Counted from the stretch's first letter, positions 46,879-58,624 are shown. The stretch is 63,783 bases of DNA from Neobacillus fumarioli NBRC 102428 (GCF_001591485.1 NZ_BCUZ01000007.1:1-63783); one strand, 5' to 3'. Numbers and translations: made by a program. The notes: a model not told the origin generated them from the sequence alone.

Positions 46879-47031
46879 AAGAAAAGCGCAAGGCGCCCGC
46901 CTAGCGGCGACAAGCACAAGACGAGCCGGCGAGAAGGCTGCTTTTTAGCCTTCTTGACGGATCGGCTTGTGACCTCGAGCCGCTGGCGCCTGGAGCTAGA
47001 CAATTCTCGAAGTCAAATTTATACTTTCTTA
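46879..47031. repeat. REP-like dispersed repeat, copy 3
   Basis: AAGAAAAGCGCAAGGCGCC ... GGCGCCTGGAGCTAGACAATTCTCGAAGTCAAA. The ends are complementary (GGCGCC), and an internal CGAGAAGGC...GCCTTCT hairpin is present. It matches the inverted copy at 54200 over almost its whole length. Confidence 0.85.
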
Positions 47032-47036
47032 TCTTT

Positions 47037-47152
47037 TAAGAAAAGCGCAAGCGCCTTGCTCAGCGTTCTTTAGCCCTAAAAGTCTGGTTTTTGTCCCGAG
47101 GGGCTAGGCTGCTTGCGCTGAACAATTCTCGAAGACAAAATTTACTTTACTG
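47037..47152. repeat. REP-like dispersed repeat, copy 4
   Basis: AAGAAAAGCGCAAGCGCC start and GAACAATTCTCGAAGACAAA end. The interior (CCTAAAAGTCTGGTTTTTGTCCCGAGGGGCT) resembles copy 1 and not copy 3, so two interior subtypes share ends. It abuts copy 3. Confidence 0.8.
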
Positions 47153-47174
47153 TATGAAGAAAAGAGTTTCCTAC

Positions 47175-47891
47175 TTATTCAATTGGCATTTTTGCCGGGG
47201 TTCCCGGTTTCCTTGGGTATTTTTTCGGTGTTTGCTTTTCCTTTTTAATAATGATAATATTCCGCTCACTTTCCTCAACCGGCAATGTAAAAGTAAACAT
47301 TTCTTCTACTTTGCCTCCGAGAGTCGTAATTGCTTTTTGTGCCGTTTTTAATTCCTCTTTGGCATGTAATGCCTTTAATGCGATAAAGTGCCCTCCTACT
47401 TTGGCAAGCGGCAGGCATAACTCACTTAGCACTGACATTCGGGCCACTGCCCTTGCTGTTACAACATCGAACTTTTCCCGGAAAATAGTATTTACGCCAA
47501 AGGTCTCTGCACGATCATGAACAAATTGGATATTTTCAAGGTTTAACATATTCGCAAGATGCTGTAAAAAAGAAATCCGCTTATTCAGTGAATCTACAAT
47601 CGTCACTTGCAAATGCGGATATACAATTTTTAACGGAATGCTCGGAAAGCCGGCACCGGCACCGACATCGCAAAGCCTTAGGGATCCGGTAAAGTCAAAG
47701 TAAAATGCTGCTGAAATGGAATCATAAAAATGTTTTAAATAAACCTCTGATTTTTCGGTAATCGCTGTCAGGTTCATCTTCTCATTCCACTCAACAAGTG
47801 TTTCATAATAGATGTCAAACTGCTCCAACTGCCGGTCAGTCAGTGCAATCCCCTTTTCATTTAAACTTGCGGCAAATTGTTCAACATTCAT
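47175..47891 (-). CDS. rsmG: 16S rRNA m7G527 methyltransferase RsmG
   Basis: 238 residues. SAM-binding [17 protein letters not shown], then [16 protein letters not shown] and [19 protein letters not shown]. Methylates G527 in 16S rRNA; loss confers low-level streptomycin resistance. 17 bases after mnmG, in the mnmE-mnmG-rsmG-noc order of Bacillus. Confidence 0.97.
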   Translation of the reverse strand: MNVEQFAASLNEKGIALTDRQLEQFDIYYETLVEWNEKMNLTAITEKSEVYLKHFYDSISAAFYFDFTGSLRLCDVGAGAGFPSIPLKIVYPHLQVTIVDSLNKRISFLQHLANMLNLENIQFVHDRAETFGVNTIFREKFDVVTARAVARMSVLSELCLPLAKVGGHFIALKALHAKEELKTAQKAITTLGGKVEEMFTFTLPVEESERNIIIIKKEKQTPKKYPRKPGTPAKMPIE

Positions 47892-47908
47892 TTTCTTTCC
47901 TCACTAAC

Positions 47909-49798
47909 CTAATCATTTGAGACTTTGGCAATCCGTCCATGTTCCAAGTAGACAAGCAGAATCGAAATATCGGCGGGATTTACTCCGGAAATGCGTGATG
48001 CTTGGGCAAGTGATAACGGCCTGATTTTATTTAATTTTTGTCTTGCTTCCGTCGCTAATCCAGTAATAGCGTTATAGTCAATGTTTTCTGGGATTTTTTT
48101 ATCCTCCATTTTCTTTAAACGCTCCACTTGCTGCAAGGATTTTTCAATATAGCCTTCATATTTGATTTGAATTTCTACTTGTTCTTTCACTTCATCATCT
48201 AATGGATGTTCCGGTTTTGTTAAGGTTTCAAGCAGTTCATAAGTCATTTCGGGCCGCTTTAATAAATCGGAAGCACGGATTCCATCTTTTAGTTCACTGC
48301 CGCCAATGCTCCTGATTAATTCCTGAACTTCTGTATTTGGTTTTAAGATAGTTGACCTTAATCTTTCCTTTTCTTCTTCAATGGCGTTCTTTTTAGCTAC
48401 ATATTTTTGATAGCGTTCATCACGAATAAGGCCAATTTTATAGCCAATTTCGGTTAATCTTAAGTCCGCATTATCATGACGAAGCAGCAAACGGTATTCC
48501 GCTCTTGAGGTCAACAGACGATACGGTTCATTCGTTCCCTTCGTTACTAAGTCATCAATTAGCACCCCGATATATGCGTCGGAGCGGCTCAAGACTAACT
48601 CTTCGCGTCCAAGCGCCCTTAAACCTGCATTGATTCCGGCCATCAGTCCTTGACCTGCAGCTTCTTCATAGCCGGATGTCCCGTTGATTTGCCCAGCGGT
48701 ATAAAGGTTTTTTACAACCTTTGTCTCTAATGTCGGCCATAGTTGTGTAGGGACAATGGCATCGTATTCAATCGCATATCCCGCTCGCATCATTTCTGCC
48801 TTCTCAAGGCCGGGAACAGTTTTTAAAATTTGCTTTTGAACATCTTCCGGCAGGCTTGTTGACAATCCTTGAACATAGACTTCTTTTGTATTTCTTCCTT
48901 CCGGCTCCAGAAAAATTTGGTGGCGCGGCTTATCATTAAACCGGACTACCTTATCTTCAATCGATGGACAGTAGCGCGGCCCTGTGCCTTTAATCATTCC
49001 AGAATACATTGGAGAGCGATACAGATTCGCATCAATAATCTCATGTGTATGTTCGTTTGTGTAGGTCAGCCAGCAAGGCAGTTGGTCGGTTATAAATTTC
49101 GTGGTTTCATAAGAAAACGCCCGCGGGATTTCATCACCAGGCTGAATCTCTGTCTTGCTGTAGTCAATCGTATTGCTGTTCACCCTAGGCGGTGTTCCTG
49201 TCTTAAAACGGACAAGTTCAAACCCAAGCTCCTCCAAATGTTCTGACAGCTTAATAGATGGCTGCTGGTTATTCGGACCGCTGGAATATTTCAATTCTCC
49301 AATGATAATCTCGCCGCGCAAGAATGTCCCTGTTGTGATCACGACGGTTTTGGAGCGGTATACAGCACCTGTCTTTGTAATGACACCGCAGCATACCCCA
49401 TCTTCGACAATTAATCTTTCTACCATACCTTGAATTAACGTCAAGTTTGGCTCTTCTTCGAGCGTTTTCTTCATTTCATGCTGATAGGCAAATTTATCGG
49501 CCTGTGCCCTCAGTGCCCTGACAGCCGGCCCTTTACCCGTATTCAGCATTCTCATTTGAATATACGTTTTATCGATATTTTTTGCCATTTCTCCGCCTAG
49601 TGCATCAATTTCCCGGACGACAATCCCTTTGGCAGGTCCACCGACAGAAGGGTTGCACGGCATAAAGGCCACCATATCAAGATTAATGGTCACCATTAAT
49701 GTTTTCGCTCCAAGACGCGCCGAAGCTAAGCCCGCCTCACAGCCTGCATGGCCAGCGCCGACGACAATCACATCGTAATTTCCTGCTTCATATGTCAT
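47909..49798 (-). CDS. mnmG: tRNA uridine-5-carboxymethylaminomethyl modification enzyme MnmG
   Basis: 629 residues. FAD-binding [12 protein letters not shown] near residue 14, [23 protein letters not shown] and the C-terminal helical domain ending with [19 protein letters not shown]. Works with MnmE to install cmnm5 on wobble U34 of tRNAs. Confidence 0.98.
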   Translation of the reverse strand: MTYEAGNYDVIVVGAGHAGCEAGLASARLGAKTLMVTINLDMVAFMPCNPSVGGPAKGIVVREIDALGGEMAKNIDKTYIQMRMLNTGKGPAVRALRAQADKFAYQHEMKKTLEEEPNLTLIQGMVERLIVEDGVCCGVITKTGAVYRSKTVVITTGTFLRGEIIIGELKYSSGPNNQQPSIKLSEHLEELGFELVRFKTGTPPRVNSNTIDYSKTEIQPGDEIPRAFSYETTKFITDQLPCWLTYTNEHTHEIIDANLYRSPMYSGMIKGTGPRYCPSIEDKVVRFNDKPRHQIFLEPEGRNTKEVYVQGLSTSLPEDVQKQILKTVPGLEKAEMMRAGYAIEYDAIVPTQLWPTLETKVVKNLYTAGQINGTSGYEEAAGQGLMAGINAGLRALGREELVLSRSDAYIGVLIDDLVTKGTNEPYRLLTSRAEYRLLLRHDNADLRLTEIGYKIGLIRDERYQKYVAKKNAIEEEKERLRSTILKPNTEVQELIRSIGGSELKDGIRASDLLKRPEMTYELLETLTKPEHPLDDEVKEQVEIQIKYEGYIEKSLQQVERLKKMEDKKIPENIDYNAITGLATEARQKLNKIRPLSLAQASRISGVNPADISILLVYLEHGRIAKVSND

Positions 49799-49882
49799 AT
49801 AATGGTTCCTCCTTTCCGTAACAAACGGAAAAACTTCTTTGAATTTCGTATAACTGCACTTTTTAAACCATGACTTCCGTGT

Positions 49883-51268
49883 CTATTTTCCTAAACAGAA
49901 CTGTGAGAATAATTGGTCTATGAGACTTTCATGAACGCTGTCGCCGATGATTTCCCCAAGGAATTCCCAAGTTCTTGTCAAATCAATTTGAACGATATCG
50001 ATCGGCGTGTCTGATTCTACACCTATCATAACATCCTCTATCGCTTTTAATGCTTGGTTCAGCAGGGCGATATGACGGCTGTTAGACACATATGTGACAT
50101 CTTTCGCTTCAATCGAACCCGTAAAGAATAAAGACGCAATTGCTTCTTCCAGTTCATCAACCCCGCGATCTTCCAATAATGAAGTTGTTACGAGTTTATG
50201 GTTTTTTGCCAATTCCTTTACCCGTTCTAAGTCAATTTGCTGCGGGAGATCTGTTTTATTGACAATTACGATCGTTTCCATGCCTTTTACTGCTTCAAAT
50301 AGTGCTTCGTCCTCTTTTGTCAATTGGTCTGAATAATTCAGGACAAGCAAAATTAAATCAGCCTGCTTTAACACCTGGCGGGACCGCTCTACCCCTATTT
50401 GCTCAACGATATCTTCTGTTTCCCTGATTCCCGCTGTATCCAAAAGCCTAAGCGGCACACCGCGAACATTAACATATTCTTCAATTACATCGCGCGTTGT
50501 TCCCGGTATGTCCGTAACAATAGCTTTGTTTTCCTGAGCCAAGATATTTAATAATGATGATTTACCGACATTCGGTCTGCCGACAATTGCAGTAGAAAGG
50601 CCTTCTCGGAGAATTTTCCCCTGCTGGGAGGTTTGCAGCAGTTTCTTAATTTCCTCTCTTATAAAGCGAGCTTTTTCCTCCATCATCTTATGAGTCATTT
50701 CTTCTACATCGTCATATTCCGGATAATCGATATTTACCTCCACATGAGCCAGTACCTCCAAAATTTCCTGGCGCAAACGGCGAATCAGCTTAGACAGCCG
50801 TCCCTCCATCTGGCCAAGAGCAATATTCATTGCCTTATCAGATTTGGCCCTGATTAAATCCATTACTGCTTCCGCCTGTGATAAATCAATCCGTCCATTT
50901 AAAAAAGCCCTCTTTGTAAATTCACCCGGTTCTGCAAGCCTTGCCCCTTGTTTTAATACCAGTTGCAACACCCGATTAACAGAAACAATTCCCCCGTGAC
51001 AATTAATTTCCACTACATCTTCTTTGGTAAAGGTTTTTGGCCCCTTCATGACCGAGACCATTACCTCTTCGGCTGTCTGCCCGCTAGCCGGATCAACTAA
51101 ATGACCATAATGAATTGTATGGGAGCTTTGATCCGCCAGCTTTTTTCCACCAATTCCACGAAACAGTTGATCTGCAATCGAGATCGCTTCCTCTCCGCTT
51201 AAACGGACTATCGCGATCGCACCTTCCCCCATTGGAGTTGAAATCGCCGCAATCGTATCATAATCCAC
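49883..51268 (-). CDS. mnmE: tRNA modification GTPase MnmE
   Basis: 461 residues. N-terminal folate-binding domain (about 1-118), helical domain, G domain with GRPNVGKSS (about 228-236), DTAGIRET and NKTD, C-terminal CLGK supplying the conserved Cys. Forms a complex with MnmG. Spacing to mnmG is 84 bases. Confidence 0.98.
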   Translation of the reverse strand: MDYDTIAAISTPMGEGAIAIVRLSGEEAISIADQLFRGIGGKKLADQSSHTIHYGHLVDPASGQTAEEVMVSVMKGPKTFTKEDVVEINCHGGIVSVNRVLQLVLKQGARLAEPGEFTKRAFLNGRIDLSQAEAVMDLIRAKSDKAMNIALGQMEGRLSKLIRRLRQEILEVLAHVEVNIDYPEYDDVEEMTHKMMEEKARFIREEIKKLLQTSQQGKILREGLSTAIVGRPNVGKSSLLNILAQENKAIVTDIPGTTRDVIEEYVNVRGVPLRLLDTAGIRETEDIVEQIGVERSRQVLKQADLILLVLNYSDQLTKEDEALFEAVKGMETIVIVNKTDLPQQIDLERVKELAKNHKLVTTSLLEDRGVDELEEAIASLFFTGSIEAKDVTYVSNSRHIALLNQALKAIEDVMIGVESDTPIDIVQIDLTRTWEFLGEIIGDSVHESLIDQLFSQFCLGK

Positions 51269-51344
51269 TTCTTGTCACCTCACTGTACTAACGATCTATC
51301 TTAAATGGCCAATGATTTTTTACTCAAATTATTAGTATACCATG

Positions 51345-51391
51345 TTATCCACAGTCTAAAAATATCTTTGTATTATTTTAACTTATCCACA
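51345..51391. promoter_or_regulatory. DnaA boxes between jag and mnmE
   Basis: Two perfect TTATCCACA boxes at 51345-51353 and 51383-51391. The thdF(mnmE)-jag interval is a known DnaA-binding cluster in B. subtilis. Confidence 0.75.
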
Positions 51392-51435
51392 TGTGAATAA
51401 CAATAAAACAAAATTGCTGCAATTAGTTGCTAACA

Positions 51436-51484
51436 AGGTGTTTTTTCGTATAAAAAAACACCCTATCAAATCGATAGGATGTTT
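51436..51484 (-). terminator. Terminator(s) after jag
   Basis: ACATCCTATCGATTTGATAGGGTGT then TTTTTTTATACG on the minus strand; an overlapping GGTGTTTTTT/AAAAAACACC hairpin follows. Confidence 0.8.
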
Positions 51485-52113
51485 TATATTTTTTTCCGAA
51501 TTGGCGATATGACCACATAACGATGCGGCTCGGTTCCATCCGAACTTGTTTTTACTTCTTTTTCTTCTGACAAAGCGGTATGAATGATTTTCCGCTCATA
51601 AGAAGGCATTGGTTCTAATGCAACATCTTTCCCTGTCTTAATTGCCTTTTGGGCAAGGCGATGTGCTAATTGAATCAGGGTTTCACTTCTCTTGTTCCTG
51701 TAATCCTCGGCATCCAAAAATACTGTCAAATACTGATCAGAGTGGCGGTTAATCACCAGCTGTGTCAAATATTGAAGGGAATTTAGAGTCTGGCCCCGTT
51801 TCCCAATTAATAAAGCTATTTTTTCGCCGGTTAAAACAAACCGGACCTGCTTGCCATCACGATACACTTCAGTTTCTATTGGTGCACCCATTTGTTCACT
51901 CACATGTTTGAGAAATGTTCTTGCTTCTTCGATTGGGTCTATTTTGACTGTTACTTTTACAACAGCCGGGCGAGAGCCAAAAATACCGAAGATTCCCTTT
52001 TTTCCTTCGTCAATAATGTCAACATTTGTACGGTCTTTCGTTGTTTGCAATTGAGCTAAAGCCGATTCTACTGCTTCTTCGACAGTTTGTCCTGTAGCAG
52101 TCACCTGTTTCAC
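51484..52113 (-). CDS. jag: RNA-binding protein Jag (KhpB)
   Basis: 209 residues: Jag N-terminal domain (about 1-50), a KH domain with [14 protein letters not shown], and a C-terminal R3H domain ([14 protein letters not shown]...[11 protein letters not shown]). An RNA chaperone/regulator partner of KhpA, linked to cell-wall elongation. Overlaps yidC by four bases. Confidence 0.96.
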   Translation of the reverse strand: MKQVTATGQTVEEAVESALAQLQTTKDRTNVDIIDEGKKGIFGIFGSRPAVVKVTVKIDPIEEARTFLKHVSEQMGAPIETEVYRDGKQVRFVLTGEKIALLIGKRGQTLNSLQYLTQLVINRHSDQYLTVFLDAEDYRNKRSETLIQLAHRLAQKAIKTGKDVALEPMPSYERKIIHTALSEEKEVKTSSDGTEPHRYVVISPIRKKI

Positions 52114-52886
52114 TTTTTCGCTCCTCCCGAAGTGCCGGCGGCTTGTGCCTTCAATTCCGGACCTTTAATAAAATAGGTTTGCACAATCATAAAAATATTT
52201 CCGACAACCCAATAAAGTGAAAGAGCCGACGGGAAGTTAAAGGCAAAAATAACGATCATGATCGGCATCATCCATACCATCATTGCCATCTGCGGATTTT
52301 GGTTTGCCGTACCGGCCATCATCATCTTTTGCTGGATAAATGTCGTGATTCCTGCAACAATTGGTAAAATGTAATATGGGTCCTTTTCACCCAGATCAAA
52401 CCATAAGAAAGAACCTTGAGCAATCTCTCTTGTTCGGGAAATTGCATGATAGAAACCGATTAAAATAGGCATTTGAATAATTAGTGGAAAACAGCCGGCC
52501 ATCGGGTTCACACCATGCTTTTGAAACAATGCCATTGTTTCTTGCTGTAACAGTTGCTGAGTTTTTTGATCCTTTGAACTATATTTTTGCCGTAAGGCAG
52601 TAAGCTCCGGCTGTAATGCCTGCATGGCCTTTGAACTTTTTGTCTGCTTGATCATCAGCGGTAAAATTGCGAGACGAACAATAATAGTCACAATAATAAT
52701 CGCCCAGCCATAATTTCCGCCAAGCAAGTGTGCAGTTTCCTTAATCAGCCAGGATAATGGGTAAACGATATAGTGATTCCAAATCCCTTTGCTTTCCGGT
52801 GTTATCGGCTGCTTGATTTCACTGCATCCTGCAAGTAAAAAAAGTAATGAAAAAATACCGACTACCAGTAATATTCGTTTTTTCAA
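52110..52886 (-). CDS. spoIIIJ: Membrane protein insertase YidC1/SpoIIIJ
   Basis: 258 residues. Lipoprotein signal with lipobox LLAGC (Cys21), then five membrane segments of the Oxa1/YidC family ([21 protein letters not shown] carries the hydrophilic-groove arginine). Inserts membrane proteins with or without SecYEG and, in sporulation, supports SpoIIIA/SpoIIQ function. Its position between rnpA and jag identifies SpoIIIJ rather than YqjG. Confidence 0.95.
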   Translation of the reverse strand: MKKRILLVVGIFSLLFLLAGCSEIKQPITPESKGIWNHYIVYPLSWLIKETAHLLGGNYGWAIIIVTIIVRLAILPLMIKQTKSSKAMQALQPELTALRQKYSSKDQKTQQLLQQETMALFQKHGVNPMAGCFPLIIQMPILIGFYHAISRTREIAQGSFLWFDLGEKDPYYILPIVAGITTFIQQKMMMAGTANQNPQMAMMVWMMPIMIVIFAFNFPSALSLYWVVGNIFMIVQTYFIKGPELKAQAAGTSGGAKK

Positions 52887-53029
52887 CCAAACACTTCCTC
52901 CTCTTAAAATATCGTGAAACTTTTTATGTATAAATCTCTATTGTTTTCTCATTGTATTTTAACACTTAGTAATAAATCTTGTCTCTATCCTTCACCATTT
53001 TTTACTAAACCAATAAATATTATTTCCAG

Positions 53030-53374
53030 TTACAAATTCTTTAAGACCTTTCCTACTTTAAGGACATGACTCAAGCTTTTTTTTACTTCAAAAAAATCCA
53101 TTTCAGCTGACGGTTTTCTAGCGATAATTACATAATCATGGCTTGAAGTGAGCTGATCTTTCAATTCAAAAATGGCCTGTCTAATATATCGTTTGATTCG
53201 ATTCCTGGTCACAGCATTCCCGAGCTTTTTGCTGACAGATAAACCGATTCGGAAGAAATCCTGGTCGTCCTTCTTCAGTGAATAGACGACAAATTGCCGG
53301 TTGGCAAACGACCGCCCCTTCTGAAATACTGCCTGAAAGTCTTTATTCTTTTTGATCCGCAGTTCTTTTTTCAT
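53030..53374 (-). CDS. rnpA: Ribonuclease P protein component
   Basis: ATG 53374 with GAAGGTGTTTT upstream gives 114 residues: [53 protein letters not shown]. Binds the RNase P RNA for tRNA 5' maturation. Confidence 0.97.
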   Translation of the reverse strand: MKKELRIKKNKDFQAVFQKGRSFANRQFVVYSLKKDDQDFFRIGLSVSKKLGNAVTRNRIKRYIRQAIFELKDQLTSSHDYVIIARKPSAEMDFFEVKKSLSHVLKVGKVLKNL

Positions 53375-53435
53375 CAAAACACCTTCAGTTAAACAGCTTT
53401 ATTTTATACTTATGAGATTACACTTCTTATAAAAA

Positions 53436-53461
53436 AGACCACTGAGACGTTTCAGTGGTCT
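53436..53461 (-). terminator. Attenuating terminator between rpmH and rnpA
   Basis: AGACCACTGAAACGTCTCAGTGGTCT followed by TTTTTATAAG on the minus strand, directly at the rpmH stop. It would reduce rnpA expression relative to rpmH. Confidence 0.88.
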
Positions 53462-53594
53462 AAGCTGATAATACTTTTCTTCCTTTGCGGCGGCGGCGAG
53501 CGAGAACTTTACGTCCATTGCTTGTGCTCATCCGGCTTCGGAATCCATGAACTTTGCTGTGTTTACGTTTATTCGGTTGATATGTTCTTTTCAT
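53460..53594 (-). CDS. rpmH: 50S ribosomal protein L34
   Basis: 44 residues: [21 protein letters not shown]...[18 protein letters not shown], unmistakable L34. GGGAGGTGTCATATA precedes the ATG. The upstream region is the oriC DnaA-box cluster. Confidence 0.98.
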   Translation of the reverse strand: MKRTYQPNKRKHSKVHGFRSRMSTSNGRKVLARRRRKGRKVLSA

Positions 53595-54199
53595 TATATG
53601 ACACCTCCCTAAAAGGATAGCTCTCAAAGCAAAATGACAGTCTTACTTATTATAAAGATGTATTGCCAAGATTGTCAACCACTCCCCAATAATTGCACGC
53701 TATTTCCATTTTTTTATTGCCTAGTTGCTTTAATAACCAGAACATTTTCGTTGTGGATAAAAAACGACATTTTTTTCGCTATCCACACAAGATATTGACA
53801 GGTTTTTCACAAATTATCTATCTGTGGACAATTTTTATTCACAAGTACATCAGGTTGTGGATAAGGTTCGAAAAACCATTGCACACCTTGCTATTATTTG
53901 ATATTATATTTGTGTTTTCACTCTGAATAATTTTGTTCACATATGATGTTATCCACAAAATGTGGATAAGCTGTGGACACATCATTCTGAATTTCTGTAA
54001 AAACTTGTCCACAAGAGGTGGATATTGTCGAAACTCCACTTTTTTTCCTTATTATATAAATATCCACATTCCTTGTTTTGTATATTTATAAATTTATAGG
54101 TCCCTATCTGTTATAATACAGCTATTTAAAGCTGAATTAAGTCTTTTTAGATTGGATCATAAATGACAATTTAGAGTTATAGACAAGAAATATTCAAAA
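53595..54199. other. oriC: oriC, DnaA-box cluster upstream of dnaA
   Basis: TTATCCACA-type boxes in both orientations: TGTGGATAA at 53752-53760 and 53856-53864, TTATCCACA 53949-53957, TGTGGATAA 53961-53969, and weaker CTATCCACA 53779, CTGTGGACA 53822 and 53971, TTGTCCACA 54005. Together with 55700-55850 this is the bipartite Bacillus origin. No gene is supported in the interval; a 77-codon plus-strand frame here is chance. Confidence 0.9.
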
Positions 54200-54326
54200 A
54201 TTGTCCAGCTCCAGGCGCCAGCGGCTCGAAGTCACAAGCCAATCTGTCAGAAGGTTAAATAACTGCCTTCTCGTCGGTTTGTCTTGTGCTTGTCGCAGCT
54301 AAGCAGGCGCCTTGCGCATTTCTAGT
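54200..54326. repeat. REP-like dispersed repeat, copy 5
   Basis: Inverted relative to copy 3: TTGTCCAGCTCCAGGCGCC ... GGCGCCTTGCGCATTTCT, with AAGGT.../GCCTTCTC internal hairpin. It sits between the DnaA-box cluster and the dnaA ribosome site. Confidence 0.85.
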
Positions 54327-54341
54327 GAGGAGGGAAATTAG

Positions 54342-55688
54342 TTGGAAAACATTGCTGATCTTTGGCAAGCAGCTCTAGCCGAAATGGAGAAGAAGATAAG
54401 TAAGCCGAGCTTTGAGACATGGCTTAAATCCACAAAGGCCCATACCCTTCAAGGCGACCTGCTTGTCATAACAGCACCTAATGAATTTGCCCGCGATTGG
54501 CTCGAAGAACGCTATTCTCAACACATTTCTGAAGTACTATACGAAATAACCGGAGAGGAACTGACGGTCAAATTTATCATTCCTCAAAACCAAAAAGATG
54601 AGGATATTGAGCTCCCGGCACCGCCTAAGAAGGTAAAAAAAGACGATGAGCACACTGATTTTCCTCAAAGTGTATTAATTCCAAAGTATACATTTGATAC
54701 GTTTGTTATCGGCTCCGGCAACCGCTTTGCACATGCCGCTTCCTTGGCAGTCGCAGAAGCCCCGGCAAAAGCCTATAATCCATTGTTTATTTACGGAGGC
54801 GTCGGTCTTGGGAAAACCCACTTAATGCATGCCATCGGACACTATGTGCTGGAACATAATCCAACTGCAAAGGTCGTTTATTTATCTTCAGAAAAATTTA
54901 CGAATGAATTTATTAACTCGATTCGCGACAATAAAGCGGAGAATTTCCGCAATAAATATCGAAATGTCGATGTGCTGCTAATTGATGATATTCAATTTTT
55001 GGCCGGAAAAGAATCAACACAAGAAGAATTTTTCCATACGTTTAATGCATTACATGAAGACAGCAAGCAAATTGTCATTTCCAGTGACCGGCCGCCAAGG
55101 GAAATTCCGACTCTGGAGGACCGTTTACGATCACGATTTGAATGGGGATTGATAACGGACATTACGCCACCGGATTTGGAAACAAGAATTGCAATCTTAA
55201 GAAAGAAGGCTAAGGCAGACGGTTTAGACATTCCAAATGAAGTAATGCTTTATATTGCCAATCAAATTGATTCCAACATCCGCGAGCTTGAAGGAGCGCT
55301 TATCCGTGTAGTCGCTTATTCATCATTAATTAATAAAGATATCAATGCGGATTTGGCAGCTGAAGCTTTAAAAGATATCATTCCTAGTTCAAAGCCAAAG
55401 GTGATTACAATCCATGATATTCAAAAAGCAGTCGGGGAACAATTTAATGTGAAACTGGAGGACTTTAAAGCGAAAAAACGAACAAAATCTGTCGCTTTTC
55501 CGAGGCAGATTGCCATGTATTTATCGCGTGAGTTAACCGATTATTCTTTGCCTAAAATAGGTGAAGAATTTGGCGGCCGTGATCATACAACCGTCATTCA
55601 TGCCCATGAAAAAATTTCAAAGCTTCTTCAGACTGACTCCCAACTGCAGAAACAAATCAAGGAACTGAATGAACTGCTAAAGGTCTAA
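54342..55688 (+). CDS. dnaA: Chromosomal replication initiator DnaA
   Basis: 448 residues starting at TTG 54342 (GAGGAGGGAAATTAG upstream). Domain I about 1-80; AAA+ domain with [16 protein letters not shown] and [14 protein letters not shown]-terminal domain IV with the signature [15 protein letters not shown] that reads DnaA boxes. Likely autoregulated through the boxes on either side. Confidence 0.99.
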   Translation: MENIADLWQAALAEMEKKISKPSFETWLKSTKAHTLQGDLLVITAPNEFARDWLEERYSQHISEVLYEITGEELTVKFIIPQNQKDEDIELPAPPKKVKKDDEHTDFPQSVLIPKYTFDTFVIGSGNRFAHAASLAVAEAPAKAYNPLFIYGGVGLGKTHLMHAIGHYVLEHNPTAKVVYLSSEKFTNEFINSIRDNKAENFRNKYRNVDVLLIDDIQFLAGKESTQEEFFHTFNALHEDSKQIVISSDRPPREIPTLEDRLRSRFEWGLITDITPPDLETRIAILRKKAKADGLDIPNEVMLYIANQIDSNIRELEGALIRVVAYSSLINKDINADLAAEALKDIIPSSKPKVITIHDIQKAVGEQFNVKLEDFKAKKRTKSVAFPRQIAMYLSRELTDYSLPKIGEEFGGRDHTTVIHAHEKISKLLQTDSQLQKQIKELNELLKV

Positions 55689-55699
55689 TATTGTGCATA

Positions 55700-55855
55700 A
55701 CTTTTGATAGTCTATACACAGTCTATCCACATGTGGATAGACTGTGTTTCCGTTGTTAAAATTAGTTATCCACATGTTAACAAGTCCTACTAGTACTTCT
55801 ACGATTTTTTTTATAAAAAAATATTATATTCAGTAGTTAAAAAATTATGCATAAC
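55700..55855. other. oriC: oriC, dnaA-dnaN DnaA boxes and AT-rich unwinding region
   Basis: CTATCCACA-TGTGGATAG as a head-to-head pair (55723-55740), TTATCCACA at 55766-55774, then CTACTAGTACTTCTACG resembling DnaA-trio spacing, and a strongly AT-rich stretch (about 55800-55850) as the duplex unwinding element. Confidence 0.85.
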
Positions 55856-55868
55856 GGGGGATTAAATA

Positions 55869-57005
55869 ATGAAATTTATCATCCAGCGTGACTATTTGGT
55901 CCAAAGTGTTCAAGATGTAATGAAGGCCGTATCATCAAGAACTACAATTCCGATCTTAACAGGTATTAAAATTACAGCTGCAATCGATGGGGTTACTTTA
56001 ACAGGAAGTGATTCAGATATTTCCATTGAATCATTTATCCCAAAAGAGGAAGACGGCAATGAGATTGTTGAAATCAAACAAACAGGTGCTATCGTCCTTC
56101 AAGCGAGGTTTTTTAGTGAAATCATCAGAAAACTTCCAACTGATTTTGTAGAAATTGAGGTATTAGGTTCACTTCAAACTGTCATCCGTTCAGGAAAGTC
56201 AGAATTTAATTTACTTGGCCTTGATGCAGAAGAATATCCGCGTCTGCCACAAATTGAAGAAAATAACAAATTTTATATCGCAACGGATCTATTAAAAGCA
56301 ATGATCCGCCAAACCCATTTTGCTGTATCTACTTCTGAAACACGCCCTATCTTGACAGGTGTCAACTGGAGAATTGAAAATGGGGAACTGACCTGTATTG
56401 CCACCGACAGTCATCGACTTGCACTAAGAAATGCAAAAATTGAAGCTGAAAATAATGAAACTTATAATATCGTTATTCCAGGGAAAAGTTTGAGTGAATT
56501 GAGTAAAATTATTGATGACTCCAATGGTCAGATTGAAATTGTGATAACTGAGAATCAAATTTTGTTTAAAGCGAAGCATTTATTATTTTTCTCAAGATTA
56601 CTAGAAGGAAATTATCCTGATACATCAAGATTAATTCCAGCAGACAGTAAAACTAATTTAATTCTAAATACGAAAGAATTCTTACAGGCAATTGACCGTG
56701 CATCTCTCCTTGCGAGAGAAGGACGTAATAACGTGGTAAAACTAGCAGCAAATGAGGACGGCATAATAGAAATTTCCTCCAATTCTCCAGAGATTGGGAA
56801 AGTAGTCGAAGAAATTCAAAGCCAAATGATTGAAGGGGAAGAATTGAAAATTTCATTCAGCGCTAAATATATGATGGATGCTCTCAAAGCCCTTGAAGGA
56901 ACAGAGATTAAAATCAGCTTTACCGGAGCAATGCGCCCATTTGTCATTCGCCCTCTCCATGATGAAACTATTTTGCAGTTAATTCTTCCAGTAAGGACTT
57001 TTTAA
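55869..57005 (+). CDS. dnaN: DNA polymerase III sliding clamp (beta)
   Basis: 378 residues with three clamp domains; MKFIIQRDYLVQSVQDVMKAVSSRTTIPILTGI at the start and MMDALKALEG...IRPLHDETILQLILPVRTF at the end. GGGGGATTAAATA precedes the ATG. Confidence 0.98.
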   Translation: MKFIIQRDYLVQSVQDVMKAVSSRTTIPILTGIKITAAIDGVTLTGSDSDISIESFIPKEEDGNEIVEIKQTGAIVLQARFFSEIIRKLPTDFVEIEVLGSLQTVIRSGKSEFNLLGLDAEEYPRLPQIEENNKFYIATDLLKAMIRQTHFAVSTSETRPILTGVNWRIENGELTCIATDSHRLALRNAKIEAENNETYNIVIPGKSLSELSKIIDDSNGQIEIVITENQILFKAKHLLFFSRLLEGNYPDTSRLIPADSKTNLILNTKEFLQAIDRASLLAREGRNNVVKLAANEDGIIEISSNSPEIGKVVEEIQSQMIEGEELKISFSAKYMMDALKALEGTEIKISFTGAMRPFVIRPLHDETILQLILPVRTF

Positions 57006-57009
57006 AAAG

Positions 57010-57160
57010 ATAAGAAAGAATTTGGACTTTGAGAATTGTCCAGCTCCATAAGGAAAGCTTCGACAGCATCAGCATCGCACGTCTAAAAGCGATAGCTTTT
57101 AGGCGGAGGCGCCAGCGGCTCGAGGTCACAAGCCGCTAAGCGGAAGCATTAAGCTTTTCT
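57010..57160. repeat. REP-like dispersed repeat, copy 6
   Basis: AAGAAAGAATTTGGACTTTGAGAATTGTCCAGCTCC, then a CTAAAAGCGATAGCTTTTAG hairpin as in copy 2, then GAGGCGCCAGCGGCTCGAGGTCACAAGCCG as in copy 5. It fills the dnaN-yaaA gap. Confidence 0.8.
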
Positions 57161-57275
57161 ATTTTGCCACCTTCATTTGGTGGCTTTCTTTTCATTGTCT
57201 GAATGAAACTTTCGCTTTTTTATTTTTTTTAGTAAAATAAAGTATTGAGTCTATTTTTGGAATGAAGGTGATAAC

Positions 57276-57494
57276 ATGCCAAAAAAAGTCAAGCTGGATA
57301 CAGAATTTATTACTCTAGGACAATTTTTGAAATTAGCAGATGTTATTCAAACTGGCGGCATGGCCAAGTGGTTTTTAAGTGAACATGAAGTATGGGTCAA
57401 TGGTGAACAAGACCAAAGAAGAGGCAGAAAGCTTCACATTGGGGATAAAGTAGAAATTGCCGGCTTTGGGGAGTTTGTCATAAGCGAATCGTAA
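57276..57494 (+). CDS. yaaA: S4-domain RNA-binding protein YaaA
   Basis: 72 residues: [51 protein letters not shown], an S4-like RNA-binding fold. Always between dnaN and recF in Bacillus; implicated in ribosome assembly. The next gene starts 11 bases later. Confidence 0.95.
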   Translation: MPKKVKLDTEFITLGQFLKLADVIQTGGMAKWFLSEHEVWVNGEQDQRRGRKLHIGDKVEIAGFGEFVISES

Positions 57495-57505
57495 GGGTGC
57501 GTTCC

Positions 57506-58624
57506 ATGTATATTGAAACTTTATCATTAACTAACTATCGCAATTATGAGCAATTATTTATTGAATTTGAAAATAAAGTAAATGTTATCTTAGGTGAAAA
57601 CGCCCAGGGAAAAACAAATGTCATGGAATCCATTTATGTTTTAGCAATGGCAAAATCACACCGAACGTCAAATGATAAAGAACTTATTCGCTGGGATCAA
57701 GATTATGCTAAAATAGAGGGGAGAGTGCAAAAACAGCACAGCTCATTACCCTTGCAATTAATCATTTCAAAAAAGGGCAAAAAAGCAAAATACAATCATA
57801 TTGAGCAGCAGAAATTAAGTCAATATGTCGGAAATTTAAATGTTGTTATGTTTGCGCCAGAAGACCTTAACTTAGTTAAAGGGAGCCCGCAAGTACGCAG
57901 ACGGTTTATTGATATGGAAATCGGACAAATATCCCCTGTTTATTTACATGATATGAGTCAATATCAAAAAATACTTCAGCAGCGCAATCATTACTTAAAA
58001 ATGTTACAAATCAAAAAACAGACAGATCAAACAATGCTTGAAATTTTAACAGAGCAGTTTATTCAGATAGCTGTCAAAATTGTCCAGAAGCGATTTGAAT
58101 TTTTGAAGGTTTTGGAGAATTGGGCAAAACCGATCCATCATTCGATTTCAAGAGGACTTGAACAGCTTGAAATTCACTATAAACCTTCTGTTGAGGTATT
58201 AGATGACCAAGAATTGTCGAAAATGGTAACATGTTTCGAAGAAAAGTTCGGGAAAGTAAGGGAGCGGGAAATCGAACGGGGAACGACTATGTTTGGCCCC
58301 CATCGAGACGACTTACATTTTCGTGTAAATAACAGAGATGTGCAAACATTCGGCTCACAAGGCCAGCAGCGGACAACAGCGCTATCTGTTAAACTGGCGG
58401 AAATTGAATTAATAGATGCTGAAATTGGTGAATACCCCATTTTACTGTTAGACGATGTGTTATCAGAATTAGATGATTATCGCCAATCTCATTTATTAAA
58501 TACCATCAAAGGTAAGGTTCAAACTTTTGTAACCACCACAAGTGTCGAAGGAATAGATCATCAAACATTAAAAGAAGCCTCAACATTTGCGGTCAAATCA
58601 GGTGTGATCAAAAACATCAATTGA
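57506..58624 (+). CDS. recF: DNA replication and repair protein RecF
   Basis: ATG 57506 (AAGGGTGCGTTCC upstream) instead of GTG 57497. 372 residues: [16 protein letters not shown], Walker [10 protein letters not shown], signature and Walker [23 protein letters not shown]...[11 protein letters not shown]. Loads RecA at gaps. Confidence 0.98.
   Translation: MYIETLSLTNYRNYEQLFIEFENKVNVILGENAQGKTNVMESIYVLAMAKSHRTSNDKELIRWDQDYAKIEGRVQKQHSSLPLQLIISKKGKKAKYNHIEQQKLSQYVGNLNVVMFAPEDLNLVKGSPQVRRRFIDMEIGQISPVYLHDMSQYQKILQQRNHYLKMLQIKKQTDQTMLEILTEQFIQIAVKIVQKRFEFLKVLENWAKPIHHSISRGLEQLEIHYKPSVEVLDDQELSKMVTCFEEKFGKVREREIERGTTMFGPHRDDLHFRVNNRDVQTFGSQGQQRTTALSVKLAEIELIDAEIGEYPILLLDDVLSELDDYRQSHLLNTIKGKVQTFVTTTSVEGIDHQTLKEASTFAVKSGVIKNIN

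Noticed and set aside
46779-47003. 75-residue N-terminal extension of Noc
   Set aside because: It reads through a REP-like repeat; the ribosome site and the conserved amphipathic helix support ATG 46778.
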